Shown piece by piece: positions 41,506 to 55,058 of a stretch of 64,000 bases of DNA. The translations under genes were made by a program, and so were the position numbers. The notes below the pieces were generated by a model that was not told the DNA's origin, searched no databases, and worked only from the letters and a program-made list of their open reading frames with translations. Positions within the stretch are counted from its first letter, which is position 1, and every line of letters begins with the position of its first letter. The stretch comes from Tritrichomonas musculus (taxonomy: Eukaryota; Parabasalia; Tritrichomonadida; Tritrichomonadidae): assembly GCA_039105265.1 (NCBI GenBank), contig JAPFFF010000087.1, positions 1 to 64,000 on the forward strand, in the 5' to 3' direction.

Positions 41506-44500
41506 GATTAAACTACAACTGCAATTGAACCATCAGATTAAACTACAACTGCAATTTGAATCATCAGATTAAACTACAACTGCAATTTGAATCATCAGAT
41601 TAAACTACAACTGCAATTTGAATCATCAGATTAAACTACAACTGCAGTTGAACCATTAGATTCAGCTACAACTGCAATTTGAACCATCAGATTCAGCTGC
41701 AACTGCAATTGAACCATCAGATTAAACTACAACTGCAATTTGAACCATCAGATTAAACTACAACTGCAATTTGAACCATCAGATTCAGCTACAACTGCAA
41801 TTGAACCATCAGATTAAACTACAACTGCAATTTGAATCATCAGATTAAACTACAACTGCAATTTGAATCATCAGATTAAACTACAACTGCAGTTGAATCA
41901 TCAGATTAAACTACAACTGCAGTTGAACCATTAGATTCAGCTACAACTGCAATTTGAACCATCAGATTCAGCTGCAACTGCAATTGAACCATCAGATTAA
42001 ACTACAACTGCAATTTGAACCATCAGATTCAGCTACAACTGCAGTTGAATCATCAGATTAAACTACAACTGCAGTTGAACCATTAGATTCAGCTACAACT
42101 GCAATTTGAACCATCAGATTCAGCTGCAACTGCAATTGAACCATCAGATTAAACTACAACTTCAATTGAACCATTAGATTCAGCTGCAACTGCAATTTGA
42201 ACCATTAGATTAAGCTACAACTGAAATTGAACCATTAGATTAAACTACAACTGCAATTGAACCATCAGATTAAACTACAACTGCAATTGAACTATCAGAT
42301 TAAACTACAACTGCAATTGAACCATCAGATTCAGCTGCAACTGCAATTTGAACCATCAGATTAAACTACAACTGCAATTTGAATCATCAGATTAAACTAC
42401 AACTGCAATTTGAACCATCAGATTAAACTACAACTGCAGTTGAATCATCAGATTAAACTACAACTGCAGTTGAACCATTAGATTCAGCTAAAACTGCAAT
42501 TTGAACCATCAGATTAAACTACAACTGCAGTTGAATCATCAGATTAAACTACAACTGCAATTGAACCATCAGATTAAACTACAACTGCAATTTGAATCAT
42601 CAGATTAAACTACAACTGCAATTGAACCATCAGATTCAGCTGCAACTTCAATTGAACCATCAGATTCAGCTACAACTGCAATTGAACCATCAGATTAAAC
42701 TACAACTGCAATTTGAACCATCAGATTCAGCTACAACTGCAATTGAACCATCAGATTAAACTACAACTGCAATTGAACCATCAGATTAAACTACAACTGC
42801 AATTGAATTATCAGATTCAGCTACAACTGCAATTTGAACCATCAGATTAAACTACAACTGCAATTGAACCATCAGATTAAACTACAACTGCAATTGAACC
42901 ATCAGATTCAGCTGCAACTGCAATTGAACCATCAGATTAAACTACAACTTCAATTGAACCATTAGATTCAGCTGCAACTGCAATTTGAACCATTAGATTA
43001 AGCTACAACTGAAATTGAACCATTAGATTAAACTACAACTGCAATTGAACCATCAGATTAAACTACAACTGCAATTGAACTATCAGATTAAACTACAACT
43101 GCAATTGAACCATCAGATTCAGCTGCAACTGCAATTTGAACCATCAGATTAAACTACAACTGCAATTTGAATCATCAGATTAAACTACAACTGCAATTTG
43201 AACCATCAGATTAAACTACAACTGCAGTTGAATCATCAGATTAAACTACAACTGCAGTTGAACCATTAGATTCAGCTAAAACTGCAATTTGAACCATCAG
43301 ATTCAGCTGCAACTGCAATTGAACCATCAGATTAAACTACAACTGCAATTTGAACCATCAGATTAAACTACAACTGCAATTTGAACCATCAGATTAAACT
43401 ACAACTGCAATTGAACCATCAGATTAAACTACAACTGCAATTGAACCATCAGATTAAACTACAACTGCAGTTGAACCATTAGATTCAGCTACAACTGCAA
43501 TTTGAACCATCAGATTCAGCTGCAACTGCAATTGAACCATCAGATTAAACTACAACTGCAATTTGAACCATCAGATTCAGCTACAACTGCAGTTGAATCA
43601 TCAGATTAAACTACAACTGCAGTTGAACCATTAGATTCAGCTACAACTGCAATTTGAACCATCAGATTCAGCTGCAACTGCAATTGAACCATCAGATTAA
43701 ACTACAACTTCAATTGAACCATTAGATTCAGCTGCAACTGCAATTTGAACCATTAGATTAAGCTACAACTGAAATTGAACCATTAGATTAAACTACAACT
43801 GCAATTGAACCATCAGATTAAACTACAACTGCAATTGAACTATCAGATTAAACTACAACTGCAATTGAACCATCAGATTCAGCTGCAACTGCAATTTGAA
43901 CCATCAGATTAAACTACAACTGCAATTTGAATCATCAGATTAAACTACAACTGCAATTTGAACCATCAGATTAAACTACAACTGCAGTTGAATCATCAGA
44001 TTCAGCTACAACTGCAATTTGAACCATCAGATTCAGCTACAACTGCAATTGAACTATCAGATTAAACTACAACTGCAATTGAACCATCAGATTAAACTAC
44101 AACTGCAATTGAATTATCAGATTCAGCTACAACTGCAATTTGAACCATCAGATTAAACTACAACTGCAATTGAACCATCAGATTCAGCTACAACTGCAAT
44201 TTGAACCATCAGATTCAGCTACAACTGCAATTTGAACCATCAGATTCAGCTACAACTGCAATTTGAACCATCAGATTAAACTACAACTGCAATTGAACCA
44301 TTAGATTCAGCTGCAACTTCAATTGAACCATCAGATTAAACTACAACTGCAATTGAACCATCAGATTCAGCTACAACTGCAATTGAACCATCAGATTAAA
44401 CTACAACTGCAATTTGAACCATCAGATTCAGCTACAACTGCAATTGAACCATCAGATTAAACTACAACTGCAATTTGAACCATCAGATTCAGCTACAACT

Positions 44501-47500
44501 GCAATTGAACTATCAGATTAAACTACAACTGCAATTGAACCATCAGATTAAACTACAACTGCAATTGAATTATCAGATTCAGCTACAACTGCAATTTGAA
44601 CCATCAGATTAAACTACAACTGCAATTGAACCATCAGATTAAACTACAACTGCAATTGAACCATCAGATTCAGCTGCAACTGCAATTTGAACCATTAGAT
44701 TAAACTACAACTGCAGTTGAACCATTAGATTCAGCTACAACTGCAATTTGAACCATCAGATTCAGCTGCAACTGCAATTGAACCATCAGATTAAACTACA
44801 ACTTCAATTGAACCATTAGATTCAGCTGCAACTGCAATTTGAACCATTAGATTAAGCTACAACTGAAATTGAACCATTAGATTAAACTACAACTGCAATT
44901 GAACCATCAGATTAAACTACAACTGCAATTTGAATCATCAGATTAAACTACAACTGCAATTTGAATCATCAGATTAAACTACAACTGCAATTTGAATCAT
45001 CAGATTAAACTACAACTGCAGTTGAACCATTAGATTCAGCTACAACTGCAATTTGAACCATCAGATTCAGCTGCAACTGCAATTGAACCATCAGATTAAA
45101 CTACAACTGCAATTTGAACCATCAGATTAAACTACAACTGCAATTTGAACCATCAGATTCAGCTACAACTGCAATTGAACCATCAGATTAAACTACAACT
45201 GCAATTTGAATCATCAGATTAAACTACAACTGCAATTTGAATCATCAGATTAAACTACAACTGCAGTTGAATCATCAGATTAAACTACAACTGCAGTTGA
45301 ACCATTAGATTCAGCTACAACTGCAATTTGAACCATCAGATTCAGCTGCAACTGCAATTGAACCATCAGATTAAACTACAACTGCAATTTGAACCATCAG
45401 ATTCAGCTACAACTGCAGTTGAATCATCAGATTAAACTACAACTGCAGTTGAACCATTAGATTCAGCTACAACTGCAATTTGAACCATCAGATTCAGCTG
45501 CAACTGCAATTGAACCATCAGATTAAACTACAACTTCAATTGAACCATTAGATTCAGCTGCAACTGCAATTTGAACCATTAGATTAAGCTACAACTGAAA
45601 TTGAACCATTAGATTAAACTACAACTGCAATTGAACCATCAGATTAAACTACAACTGCAATTGAACTATCAGATTAAACTACAACTGCAATTGAACCATC
45701 AGATTCAGCTGCAACTGCAATTTGAACCATCAGATTAAACTACAACTGCAATTTGAATCATCAGATTAAACTACAACTGCAATTTGAACCATCAGATTAA
45801 ACTACAACTGCAGTTGAATCATCAGATTAAACTACAACTGCAGTTGAACCATTAGATTCAGCTAAAACTGCAATTTGAACCATCAGATTAAACTACAACT
45901 GCAGTTGAATCATCAGATTAAACTACAACTGCAATTGAACCATCAGATTAAACTACAACTGCAATTTGAATCATCAGATTAAACTACAACTGCAATTGAA
46001 CCATCAGATTCAGCTGCAACTTCAATTGAACCATCAGATTCAGCTACAACTGCAATTGAACCATCAGATTAAACTACAACTGCAATTTGAACCATCAGAT
46101 TCAGCTACAACTGCAATTGAACCATCAGATTAAACTACAACTGCAATTGAACCATCAGATTAAACTACAACTGCAATTGAATTATCAGATTCAGCTACAA
46201 CTGCAATTTGAACCATCAGATTAAACTACAACTGCAATTGAACCATCAGATTAAACTACAACTGCAATTGAACCATCAGATTCAGCTGCAACTGCAATTG
46301 AACCATCAGATTAAACTACAACTTCAATTGAACCATTAGATTCAGCTGCAACTGCAATTTGAACCATTAGATTAAGCTACAACTGAAATTGAACCATTAG
46401 ATTAAACTACAACTGCAATTGAACCATCAGATTAAACTACAACTGCAATTGAACTATCAGATTAAACTACAACTGCAATTGAACCATCAGATTCAGCTGC
46501 AACTGCAATTTGAACCATCAGATTAAACTACAACTGCAATTTGAATCATCAGATTAAACTACAACTGCAATTTGAACCATCAGATTAAACTACAACTGCA
46601 GTTGAATCATCAGATTAAACTACAACTGCAGTTGAACCATTAGATTCAGCTAAAACTGCAATTTGAACCATCAGATTCAGCTGCAACTGCAATTGAACCA
46701 TCAGATTAAACTACAACTGCAATTTGAACCATCAGATTAAACTACAACTGCAATTTGAACCATCAGATTAAACTACAACTGCAATTGAACCATCAGATTA
46801 AACTACAACTGCAATTTGAATCATCAGATTAAACTACAACTGCAATTTGAATCATCAGATTAAACTACAACTGCAGTTGAATCATCAGATTAAACTACAA
46901 CTGCAGTTGAACCATTAGATTCAGCTACAACTGCAATTTGAACCATCAGATTCAGCTGCAACTGCAATTGAACCATCAGATTAAACTACAACTGCAATTT
47001 GAACCATCAGATTCAGCTACAACTGCAGTTGAATCATCAGATTAAACTACAACTGCAGTTGAACCATTAGATTCAGCTACAACTGCAATTTGAACCATCA
47101 GATTCAGCTGCAACTGCAATTGAACCATCAGATTAAACTACAACTTCAATTGAACCATTAGATTCAGCTGCAACTGCAATTTGAACCATTAGATTAAGCT
47201 ACAACTGAAATTGAACCATTAGATTAAACTACAACTGCAATTGAACCATCAGATTAAACTACAACTGCAATTGAACTATCAGATTAAACTACAACTGCAA
47301 TTGAACCATCAGATTCAGCTGCAACTGCAATTTGAACCATCAGATTAAACTACAACTGCAATTGAACCATTAGATTCAGCTGCAACTTCAATTGAACCAT
47401 CAGATTAAACTACAACTGCAATTGAACCATCAGATTCAGCTACAACTGCAATTGAACCATCAGATTAAACTACAACTGCAATTTGAACCATCAGATTCAG

Positions 47501-48036
47501 CTACAACTGCAATTGAACCATCAGATTAAACTACAACTGCAATTGAATTATCAGATTCAGCTACAACTGCAGTTGAATCATCAGATTAAACTACAACTGC
47601 AGTTGAACCATTAGATTCAGCTACAACTGCAATTTGAACCATCAGATTCAGCTGCAACTGCAATTGAACCATCAGATTAAACTACAACTGCAATTTGAAC
47701 CATCAGATTCAGCTACAACTGCAGTTGAATCATCAGATTAAACTACAACTGCAGTTGAACCATTAGATTCAGCTACAACTGCAATTTGAACCATCAGATT
47801 CAGCTGCAACTGCAATTGAACCATCAGATTAAACTACAACTGCAATTTGAACCATCAGATTCAGCTACAACTGCAGTTGAATCATCAGATTAAACTACAA
47901 CTGCAGTTGAACCATTAGATTCAGCTACAACTGCAATTTGAACCATCAGATTCAGCTGCAACTGCAATTGAACCATCAGATTAAACTACAACTTCAATTG
48001 AACCATTAGATTCAGCTGCAACTGCAATTTGAACCA

Positions 48037-49311
48037 TTAGATTAAGCTACAACTGAAATTGAACCATTAGATTAAACTACAACTGCAATTGAACCATCAG
48101 ATTAAACTACAACTGCAATTGAACTATCAGATTAAACTACAACTGCAATTGAACCATCAGATTCAGCTGCAACTGCAATTTGAACCATCAGATTAAACTA
48201 CAACTGCAATTGAACCATTAGATTCAGCTGCAACTTCAATTGAACCATCAGATTAAACTACAACTGCAATTGAACCATCAGATTCAGCTACAACTGCAAT
48301 TGAACCATCAGATTAAACTACAACTGCAATTTGAACCATCAGATTCAGCTACAACTGCAATTGAACCATCAGATTAAACTACAACTGCAATTGAATTATC
48401 AGATTCAGCTACAACTGCAATTTGAACCATCAGATTAAACTACAACTGCAATTGAACCATCAGATTAAACTACAACTGCAATTGAACCATCAGATTCAGC
48501 TGCAACTGCAATTTGAACCATTAGATTAAACTACAACTGCAGTTGAACCATCAGATTCAGCTACAACTGCAATTTGAACCATCAGATTCAGCTACAACTG
48601 CAATTTGAACCATCAGATTAAACTACAACTGCAATTGAACCATCAGATTCAGCTACAACTGCAATTTGAACCATCAGATTCAGCTACAACTGCAATTTGA
48701 ACCATCAGATTCAGCTACAACTGCAATTTGAACCATCAGATTAAACTACAACTGCAATTGAACCATTAGATTCAGCTGCAACTTCAATTGAACCATCAGA
48801 TTAAACTACAACTGCAATTGAACCATCAGATTCAGCTACAACTGCAATTGAACCATCAGATTAAACTACAACTGCAATTTGAACCATCAGATTCAGCTAC
48901 AACTGCAATTGAACCATCAGATTAAACTACAACTGCAATTTGAACCATCAGATTCAGCTACAACTGCAATTGAACTATCAGATTAAACTACAACTGCAAT
49001 TGAACCATCAGATTAAACTACAACTGCAATTGAATTATCAGATTCAGCTACAACTGCAATTTGAACCATCAGATTAAACTACAACTGCAATTGAACCATC
49101 AGATTAAACTACAACTGCAATTGAACCATCAGATTCAGCTGCAACTGCAATTTGAACCATTAGATTAAACTACAACTGCAGTTGAACCATTAGATTCAGC
49201 TACAACTGCAATTTGAACCATCAGATTCAGCTGCAACTGCAATTGAACCATCAGATTAAACTACAACTTCAATTGAACCATTAGATTCAGCTGCAACTGC
49301 AATTTGAACCA
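48037..49311 (+). repeat. Block A, 1275 bp (last canonical copy)
   Basis: Canonical length and landmarks; the last unaltered A block before the disordered right region. Confidence 0.88.
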
Positions 49312-51653
49312 TTAGATTAAGCTACAACTGAAATTGAACCATTAGATTAAACTACAACTGCAATTGAACCATCAGATTAAACTACAACTGCAATTTGAAT
49401 CATCAGATTAAACTACAACTGCAATTTGAATCATCAGATTAAACTACAACTGCAATTTGAATCATCAGATTAAACTACAACTGCAGTTGAACCATTAGAT
49501 TCAGCTACAACTGCAATTTGAACCATCAGATTCAGCTGCAACTGCAATTGAACCATCAGATTAAACTACAACTGCAATTTGAACCATCAGATTAAACTAC
49601 AACTGCAATTTGAACCATCAGATTCAGCTACAACTGCAATTGAACCATCAGATTAAACTACAACTGCAATTTGAATCATCAGATTAAACTACAACTGCAA
49701 TTTGAATCATCAGATTAAACTACAACTGCAGTTGAATCATCAGATTAAACTACAACTGCAGTTGAACCATTAGATTCAGCTACAACTGCAATTTGAACCA
49801 TCAGATTCAGCTGCAACTGCAATTGAACCATCAGATTAAACTACAACTGCAATTTGAACCATCAGATTCAGCTACAACTGCAGTTGAATCATCAGATTAA
49901 ACTACAACTGCAGTTGAACCATTAGATTCAGCTACAACTGCAATTTGAACCATCAGATTCAGCTGCAACTGCAATTGAACCATCAGATTAAACTACAACT
50001 TCAATTGAACCATTAGATTCAGCTGCAACTGCAATTTGAACCATTAGATTAAGCTACAACTGAAATTGAACCATTAGATTAAACTACAACTGCAATTGAA
50101 CCATCAGATTAAACTACAACTGCAATTGAACTATCAGATTAAACTACAACTGCAATTGAACCATCAGATTCAGCTGCAACTGCAATTTGAACCATCAGAT
50201 TAAACTACAACTGCAATTTGAATCATCAGATTAAACTACAACTGCAATTTGAACCATCAGATTAAACTACAACTGCAGTTGAATCATCAGATTAAACTAC
50301 AACTGCAGTTGAACCATTAGATTCAGCTAAAACTGCAATTTGAACCATCAGATTAAACTACAACTGCAGTTGAATCATCAGATTAAACTACAACTGCAAT
50401 TGAACCATCAGATTAAACTACAACTGCAATTTGAATCATCAGATTAAACTACAACTGCAATTGAACCATCAGATTCAGCTGCAACTTCAATTGAACCATC
50501 AGATTCAGCTACAACTGCAATTGAACCATCAGATTAAACTACAACTGCAATTTGAACCATCAGATTCAGCTACAACTGCAATTGAACCATCAGATTAAAC
50601 TACAACTGCAATTGAACCATCAGATTAAACTACAACTGCAATTGAATTATCAGATTCAGCTACAACTGCAATTTGAACCATCAGATTAAACTACAACTGC
50701 AATTGAACCATCAGATTAAACTACAACTGCAATTGAACCATCAGATTCAGCTGCAACTGCAATTGAACCATCAGATTAAACTACAACTTCAATTGAACCA
50801 TTAGATTCAGCTGCAACTGCAATTTGAACCATTAGATTAAGCTACAACTGAAATTGAACCATTAGATTAAACTACAACTGCAATTGAACCATCAGATTAA
50901 ACTACAACTGCAATTGAACTATCAGATTAAACTACAACTGCAATTGAACCATCAGATTCAGCTGCAACTGCAATTTGAACCATCAGATTAAACTACAACT
51001 GCAATTTGAATCATCAGATTAAACTACAACTGCAATTTGAACCATCAGATTAAACTACAACTGCAGTTGAATCATCAGATTAAACTACAACTGCAGTTGA
51101 ACCATTAGATTCAGCTAAAACTGCAATTTGAACCATCAGATTCAGCTGCAACTGCAATTGAACCATCAGATTAAACTACAACTGCAATTTGAACCATCAG
51201 ATTAAACTACAACTGCAATTTGAACCATCAGATTAAACTACAACTGCAATTGAACCATCAGATTAAACTACAACTGCAATTTGAATCATCAGATTAAACT
51301 ACAACTGCAATTTGAATCATCAGATTAAACTACAACTGCAGTTGAATCATCAGATTAAACTACAACTGCAGTTGAACCATTAGATTCAGCTACAACTGCA
51401 ATTTGAACCATCAGATTCAGCTGCAACTGCAATTGAACCATCAGATTAAACTACAACTGCAATTTGAACCATCAGATTCAGCTACAACTGCAGTTGAATC
51501 ATCAGATTAAACTACAACTGCAGTTGAACCATTAGATTCAGCTACAACTGCAATTTGAACCATCAGATTCAGCTGCAACTGCAATTGAACCATCAGATTA
51601 AACTACAACTTCAATTGAACCATTAGATTCAGCTGCAACTGCAATTTGAACCA
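48037..51653 (+). repeat. Superunit A-B-C-D without E, 3,617 bp
   Basis: Block starts are 48037 A, 49312 B, 50044 C and 50832 D. The lengths 1275, 732, 788 and 822 are canonical. At 51654 a deleted A-like block follows in place of E, which marks the right end of the regular core. Confidence 0.83.
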
Positions 51654-52716
51654 TTAGATTAAGCTACAACTGAAATTGAACCATTAGATTAAACTACAAC
51701 TGCAATTGAACCATCAGATTAAACTACAACTGCAGTTGAACTATCAGATTAAACTACAACTGCAATTGAACCATCAGATTCAGCTGCAACTGCAATTTGA
51801 ACCATCAGATTAAGCTACAACTGAAATTGAACCATTAGATTAAACTACAACTGCAATTGAACCATCAGATTAAACTACAACTGCAATTGAACCATCAGAT
51901 TCAGCTGCAACTGCAATTTGAACCATTAGATTAAACTACAACTGCAGTTGAACCATCAGATTCAGCTACAACTGCAATTTGAACCATCAGATTCAGCTAC
52001 AACTGCAATTTGAACCATCAGATTAAACTACAACTGCAATTGAACCATCAGATTCAGCTACAACTGCAATTTGAACCATCAGATTCAGCTACAACTGCAA
52101 TTTGAACCATCAGATTCAGCTACAACTGCAATTTGAACCATCAGATTAAACTACAACTGCAATTGAACCATTAGATTCAGCTGCAACTTCAATTGAACCA
52201 TCAGATTAAACTACAACTGCAATTGAACCATCAGATTCAGCTACAACTGCAATTGAACCATCAGATTAAACTACAACTGCAATTTGAACCATCAGATTCA
52301 GCTACAACTGCAATTGAACCATCAGATTAAACTACAACTGCAATTTGAACCATCAGATTCAGCTACAACTGCAATTGAACTATCAGATTAAACTACAACT
52401 GCAATTGAACCATCAGATTAAACTACAACTGCAATTGAATTATCAGATTCAGCTACAACTGCAATTTGAACCATCAGATTAAACTACAACTGCAATTGAA
52501 CCATCAGATTAAACTACAACTGCAATTGAACCATCAGATTCAGCTGCAACTGCAATTTGAACCATTAGATTAAACTACAACTGCAGTTGAACCATTAGAT
52601 TCAGCTACAACTGCAATTTGAACCATCAGATTCAGCTGCAACTGCAATTGAACCATCAGATTAAACTACAACTTCAATTGAACCATTAGATTCAGCTGCA
52701 ACTGCAATTTGAACCA
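51654..52716 (+). repeat. Block A with net 7-monomer deletion, 1063 bp
   Basis: Monomers 1-5 are followed by a recombinant monomer at about 51799 (front of a CCATCAG-AAA monomer joined to the AAGCTA...GAAATT back of the marker), a second monomer 2, and then monomer 15 onward. Monomers 6-14 (272 bp) are thus replaced by two 30-mers, a net loss of 212 bp, exactly 1275 - 1063. Monomer 3 ends GCAGTT instead of GCAATT. Confidence 0.83.
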
Positions 52717-55058
52717 TTAGATTAAGCTACAACTGAAATTGAACCATTAGATTAAACTACAACTGCAATTGAACCATCAGATTAAACTACAACTGCAATT
52801 TGAATCATCAGATTAAACTACAACTGCAATTTGAATCATCAGATTAAACTACAACTGCAATTTGAATCATCAGATTAAACTACAACTGCAGTTGAACCAT
52901 TAGATTCAGCTACAACTGCAATTTGAACCATCAGATTCAGCTGCAACTGCAATTGAACCATCAGATTAAACTACAACTGCAATTTGAACCATCAGATTAA
53001 ACTACAACTGCAATTTGAACCATCAGATTCAGCTACAACTGCAATTGAACCATCAGATTAAACTACAACTGCAATTTGAATCATCAGATTAAACTACAAC
53101 TGCAATTTGAATCATCAGATTAAACTACAACTGCAGTTGAATCATCAGATTAAACTACAACTGCAGTTGAACCATTAGATTCAGCTACAACTGCAATTTG
53201 AACCATCAGATTCAGCTGCAACTGCAATTGAACCATCAGATTAAACTACAACTGCAATTTGAACCATCAGATTCAGCTACAACTGCAGTTGAATCATCAG
53301 ATTAAACTACAACTGCAGTTGAACCATTAGATTCAGCTACAACTGCAATTTGAACCATCAGATTCAGCTGCAACTGCAATTGAACCATCAGATTAAACTA
53401 CAACTTCAATTGAACCATTAGATTCAGCTGCAACTGCAATTTGAACCATTAGATTAAGCTACAACTGAAATTGAACCATTAGATTAAACTACAACTGCAA
53501 TTGAACCATCAGATTAAACTACAACTGCAATTGAACTATCAGATTAAACTACAACTGCAATTGAACCATCAGATTCAGCTGCAACTGCAATTTGAACCAT
53601 CAGATTAAACTACAACTGCAATTTGAATCATCAGATTAAACTACAACTGCAATTTGAACCATCAGATTAAACTACAACTGCAGTTGAATCATCAGATTAA
53701 ACTACAACTGCAGTTGAACCATTAGATTCAGCTAAAACTGCAATTTGAACCATCAGATTAAACTACAACTGCAGTTGAATCATCAGATTAAACTACAACT
53801 GCAATTGAACCATCAGATTAAACTACAACTGCAATTTGAATCATCAGATTAAACTACAACTGCAATTGAACCATCAGATTCAGCTGCAACTTCAATTGAA
53901 CCATCAGATTCAGCTACAACTGCAATTGAACCATCAGATTAAACTACAACTGCAATTTGAACCATCAGATTCAGCTACAACTGCAATTGAACCATCAGAT
54001 TAAACTACAACTGCAATTGAACCATCAGATTAAACTACAACTGCAATTGAATTATCAGATTCAGCTACAACTGCAATTTGAACCATCAGATTAAACTACA
54101 ACTGCAATTGAACCATCAGATTAAACTACAACTGCAATTGAACCATCAGATTCAGCTGCAACTGCAATTGAACCATCAGATTAAACTACAACTTCAATTG
54201 AACCATTAGATTCAGCTGCAACTGCAATTTGAACCATTAGATTAAGCTACAACTGAAATTGAACCATTAGATTAAACTACAACTGCAATTGAACCATCAG
54301 ATTAAACTACAACTGCAATTGAACTATCAGATTAAACTACAACTGCAATTGAACCATCAGATTCAGCTGCAACTGCAATTTGAACCATCAGATTAAACTA
54401 CAACTGCAATTTGAATCATCAGATTAAACTACAACTGCAATTTGAACCATCAGATTAAACTACAACTGCAGTTGAATCATCAGATTAAACTACAACTGCA
54501 GTTGAACCATTAGATTCAGCTAAAACTGCAATTTGAACCATCAGATTCAGCTGCAACTGCAATTGAACCATCAGATTAAACTACAACTGCAATTTGAACC
54601 ATCAGATTAAACTACAACTGCAATTTGAACCATCAGATTAAACTACAACTGCAATTGAACCATCAGATTAAACTACAACTGCAATTTGAATCATCAGATT
54701 AAACTACAACTGCAATTTGAATCATCAGATTAAACTACAACTGCAGTTGAATCATCAGATTAAACTACAACTGCAGTTGAACCATTAGATTCAGCTACAA
54801 CTGCAATTTGAACCATCAGATTCAGCTGCAACTGCAATTGAACCATCAGATTAAACTACAACTGCAATTTGAACCATCAGATTCAGCTACAACTGCAGTT
54901 GAATCATCAGATTAAACTACAACTGCAGTTGAACCATTAGATTCAGCTACAACTGCAATTTGAACCATCAGATTCAGCTGCAACTGCAATTGAACCATCA
55001 GATTAAACTACAACTTCAATTGAACCATTAGATTCAGCTGCAACTGCAATTTGAACCA
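52717..55058 (+). repeat. Blocks B-C-D, 2,342 bp
   Basis: Block starts are 52717 B (732), 53449 C (788) and 54237 D (822). Despite the damaged A block before it, the internal lengths are canonical. Confidence 0.82.

Larger units (their letters stand above)
34799..47387 (+). repeat. 12.6-kb duplication, copy 2 (partner 10255-22850)
   Basis: It contains the same order as the partner: D-short with CTATAACT, superunit A-B-C-D-E, then long superunit through block D. It is 7 bp shorter because of one small deletion near 41490. Confidence 0.85.
40205..48036 (+). repeat. Long superunit, copy 3, 7,832 bp
   Basis: Block starts are 40205 A, 41480 B (725 bp), 42205 C, 42993 D-short, 43753 G, 44847 B, 45579 C, 46367 D and 47189 E. 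The total is shorter than the other two copies by 7 bp at 41490 and by 1 bp in block E. It is followed by A rather than by the 791-bp block. Confidence 0.85.

Noticed and set aside
10255-47387. Large duplications as pure assembly artefacts
   Set aside because: Not excluded, but not preferred: the copies differ by a private 7-bp deletion, have different flanks at sharp breakpoints and differ in what follows block E. Read-level support would decide it.
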